64,000 nucleotides of DNA. It comes from Demequina gelatinilytica (GTDB lineage Bacteria > Actinomycetota > Actinomycetes > Actinomycetales > Demequinaceae). The stretch's first letter is position 1. Each line of letters opens with the position of its first letter. Positions 63,279-64,000 of the stretch are shown in pieces. Under the pieces are notes generated by a model. The model was not told the origin of the DNA. It was given only the letters and a program-made list of their open reading frames with translations, and did no database searches. Where the stretch lies: assembly GCF_000971115.1 (NCBI RefSeq), contig NZ_BBLV01000012.1, positions 21,647 through 85,646 of the forward strand. The letters run 5' to 3'. The translations under genes and the position numbers were made by a program.

Positions 63279-63337
63279 TCCTGGCGGGACATGGCGGTCG
63301 GATCCAAGGAGATTCCGGCCCTCATGTCCCGCCAGGA
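63279..63337. repeat. Long inverted repeat downstream of the fusion gene
   Basis: A perfect 15-bp stem (TCCTGGCGGGACATG with CATGTCCCGCCAGGA) encloses 29 nt that can pair further (GGTCGGA with TCCGGCC, one G-U). It begins 14 nt after the stop codon and may act as a terminator, though the loop is long. Confidence 0.6.
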
Positions 63338-63361
63338 CGCATCCGCGCCCGGGAACGACGA

Positions 63362-63387
63362 AGGCCCGCTCCTGACGGAGCGGGCCT
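63362..63387 (-). terminator. Terminator of the tRNA-Gly locus
   Basis: A perfect 11-bp stem AGGCCCGCTCC-tgac-GGAGCGGGCCT lies 11 nt beyond the tRNA 3' end on its downstream side, as expected for the original chromosomal flank. Confidence 0.75.
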
Positions 63388-63397
63388 GTCGCTTGCG

Positions 63398-63438
63398 AGC
63401 GGGTGACGGGAATCGAACCCGCACCATCAGTTTGGAAG
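63398..63438 (-). other. Truncated tRNA-Gly (TCC) 3' fragment, probable att site
   Basis: On the minus strand the sequence runs from the anticodon loop CTTCCAA through a variable region, a T arm (GCGGG-TTCGATT-CCCGT) and the acceptor strand CACCCGC plus discriminator T, as in tRNA-Gly(TCC). No matching 5' half (GCGGGTG..., D arm, 5' anticodon strand) is found: homology ends at the anticodon loop. A 41-bp anticodon-loop-to-3'-end segment is the usual core of tRNA attachment sites used by tyrosine integrases. The element would lie to the right. Confidence 0.8.
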
Positions 63439-63545
63439 TCACTCTAGAGCGCCTTCCGCGCCTCTCGATTACCAGGGGTCATCCTCTGGTTACCTGGGGT
63501 AACGGTATCACCGTCGCGGACTCGGGTGGACTCGCGTAGACCCTT

Positions 63546-63576
63546 CGTGACACAAGTTGTGTCACGTTGGGTCACG
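63546..63576. repeat. Palindrome plus direct repeat, possible integrase-arm or repressor sites
   Basis: CGTGACACAA and TTGTGTCACG form a perfect dyad around one base (63546-63566). TTGGGTCACG follows immediately (63567-63576), a 9/10 direct copy of the right arm. Three copies of one decamer next to a probable att site suggest binding sites of an element-encoded protein. Confidence 0.6.
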
Positions 63577-63660
63577 AAACGCGCCGCATCAGCCCCGGAT
63601 TGGCTCCCGTGCGGGCGTGCATGGGAGCGTGCGACCCGACAACGCGAGAGAGGGTGGCAC

Positions 63661-63915
63661 GTGGACAAGGGCAGCGGGACCGAGGCGGGCGCTCGAGGCG
63701 TGACGCTCACGCGCGGCGGCAGGCACTTCGGGCGCTGGTGGGCTGCCGAGGTCGAGACGCTGACCGCCGACGGCATCGAGCACGCGCATCAGTTCATCGG
63801 CTATCAGGGCCGGGACCTCGTGATGCTCGACGGACTCGAGGCAGCGCGTGACTTCGCGGCGCAGCTGCTCGCCGCGATCGACTACGCGGAGACGGTGCTC
63901 AGCCCTGGCGCGTAG
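63661..63915 (+). CDS. Small protein of unknown function in the putative element
   Basis: An 84-aa protein that I do not recognise. It reads as a single small alpha/beta domain (GVTLTRGGRHFGRWWAAEVETL, then DGLEAARDFAAQLLAAIDYAETVL). GTG 63661 has GAGAGAGGG upstream; the frame is open to 63526 but that part overlaps the repeat cluster. It is the first gene inside the probable integrative element. Confidence 0.6.
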   Translation: MDKGSGTEAGARGVTLTRGGRHFGRWWAAEVETLTADGIEHAHQFIGYQGRDLVMLDGLEAARDFAAQLLAAIDYAETVLSPGA

Positions 63916-63941
63916 GGGTCTCATTCCTGCGACCCCTACGC
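63910..63941. terminator. Terminator between the small gene and a minus-strand gene
   Basis: GCGTAGGGGTC pairs perfectly over 11 bp with GACCCCTACGC (10-nt loop); the stem includes the stop codon of the small gene. Confidence 0.75.
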
Positions 63942-63962
63942 GGTCGGGCCAGGGTGCCAGTG

Positions 63963-64000
63963 TCAGCCCAGGCTGTCGCGGGCGATGGTGTCGAGGGCGG
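63963..64000 (-). CDS. C-terminal end of a gene cut by the window edge
   Basis: On the minus strand TGA at 63963-63965 ends an open frame whose last residues are ALDTIARDSLG. Only 11 residues are visible, so no family can be assigned. Its position next to a tRNA att fragment would suit an integrase gene, but this is inference. Confidence 0.4.
   Translation of the reverse strand, partial: ALDTIARDSLG

Larger units (their letters stand above)
63265..63660. other. Gene-free stretch between the fusion gene and the element's first gene
   Basis: It holds, in order, a long inverted repeat (63279-63337), a tRNA-type terminator (63362-63387), a truncated tRNA-Gly (63398-63438), a small IR GTTAC-N5-GTAAC near 63490, and a palindrome/direct-repeat cluster (63546-63576). 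No coding region is supported. Confidence 0.7.

Noticed and set aside
63398..63480. Complete tRNA gene
   Set aside because: The T arm and acceptor 3' strand are present, but no 5' acceptor strand, D arm or 5' anticodon strand can be found, so it is a fragment.

Overview
The window is about 70% GC, densely coded on both strands, and reads as a chromosomal segment of a high-GC Gram-positive actinobacterium. Supporting signs are Eis-type acetyltransferases, DUF3558-like lipoproteins, GTG and TTG starts, an actinobacterial trHbO/TesB/MscS operon and many leaderless promoters. A member of the Micrococcales (for example near Cellulomonadaceae or Demequinaceae) would fit, but the genus cannot be fixed from the sequence alone. 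No rRNA, insertion sequence or CRISPR array was seen.

Layout. 1-7.6 kb: a galactofuranose/pentose-type CUT2 ABC importer operon (binding protein, double ATPase, two permeases, a second double ATPase, LacI regulator) with several operator-like dyads in front. 7.6-10.9 kb: an Old Yellow Enzyme with a TetR gene, an unassigned 354-aa protein behind a perfect 18-bp palindrome, and tRNA-Arg. 11-16.6 kb: a translationally coupled pair of dynamin/Era-like GTPases, an SSB-like protein and EttA. 16.7-21 kb: VOC and hotdog proteins and the osmoprotectant transporter proVWX. 21.4-31.5 kb: mscS-glbO-tesB, malQ and two tandem aminopeptidase N genes. 31.6-41.4 kb: GNAT, metNIQ with a new leader peptide, a diguanylate cyclase, an MFS exporter, a lipoprotein, a ClC antiporter facing a MarR gene, and trmL. 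41.4-55.8 kb: an ABC exporter, alpha-glucosidase, lipoproteins, an M13 peptidase, rpiB, two Eis-like enzymes, Dps and a TetR/DHA2-efflux pair. 55.8-63.3 kb: aldo/keto reductase, cysE and cysK behind a cysteine-rich leader peptide, two SRPBCC proteins, a DUF1761 protein and a 952-aa kinase/M23-like/aminotransferase fusion. From 63.4 kb a truncated tRNA-Gly marks the probable edge of an integrative element that continues past the window.

Most notable findings. (1) Two sulfur-amino-acid operons carry unannotated leader peptides: a 34-aa peptide with seven Cys codons before cysK-cysE, followed by a strong hairpin, and a 24-aa leaderless peptide with seven Met and two Cys codons before metNIQ. Both look like ribosome-mediated attenuators. 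(2) A family of intergenic repeats, each exactly 53 bp, with conserved ends and a conserved centre, occurs four times. (3) A 3'-tRNA-Gly fragment with an adjacent palindrome/direct-repeat cluster looks like an attachment site. (4) A 13-bp perfect dyad straddles an internal leaderless promoter in the sugar operon. (5) At least sixteen genes have a TAnnnT-like box 6-7 nt before the start codon, implying widespread leaderless translation, and the 9-mer GACGATGCG is strongly over-represented.
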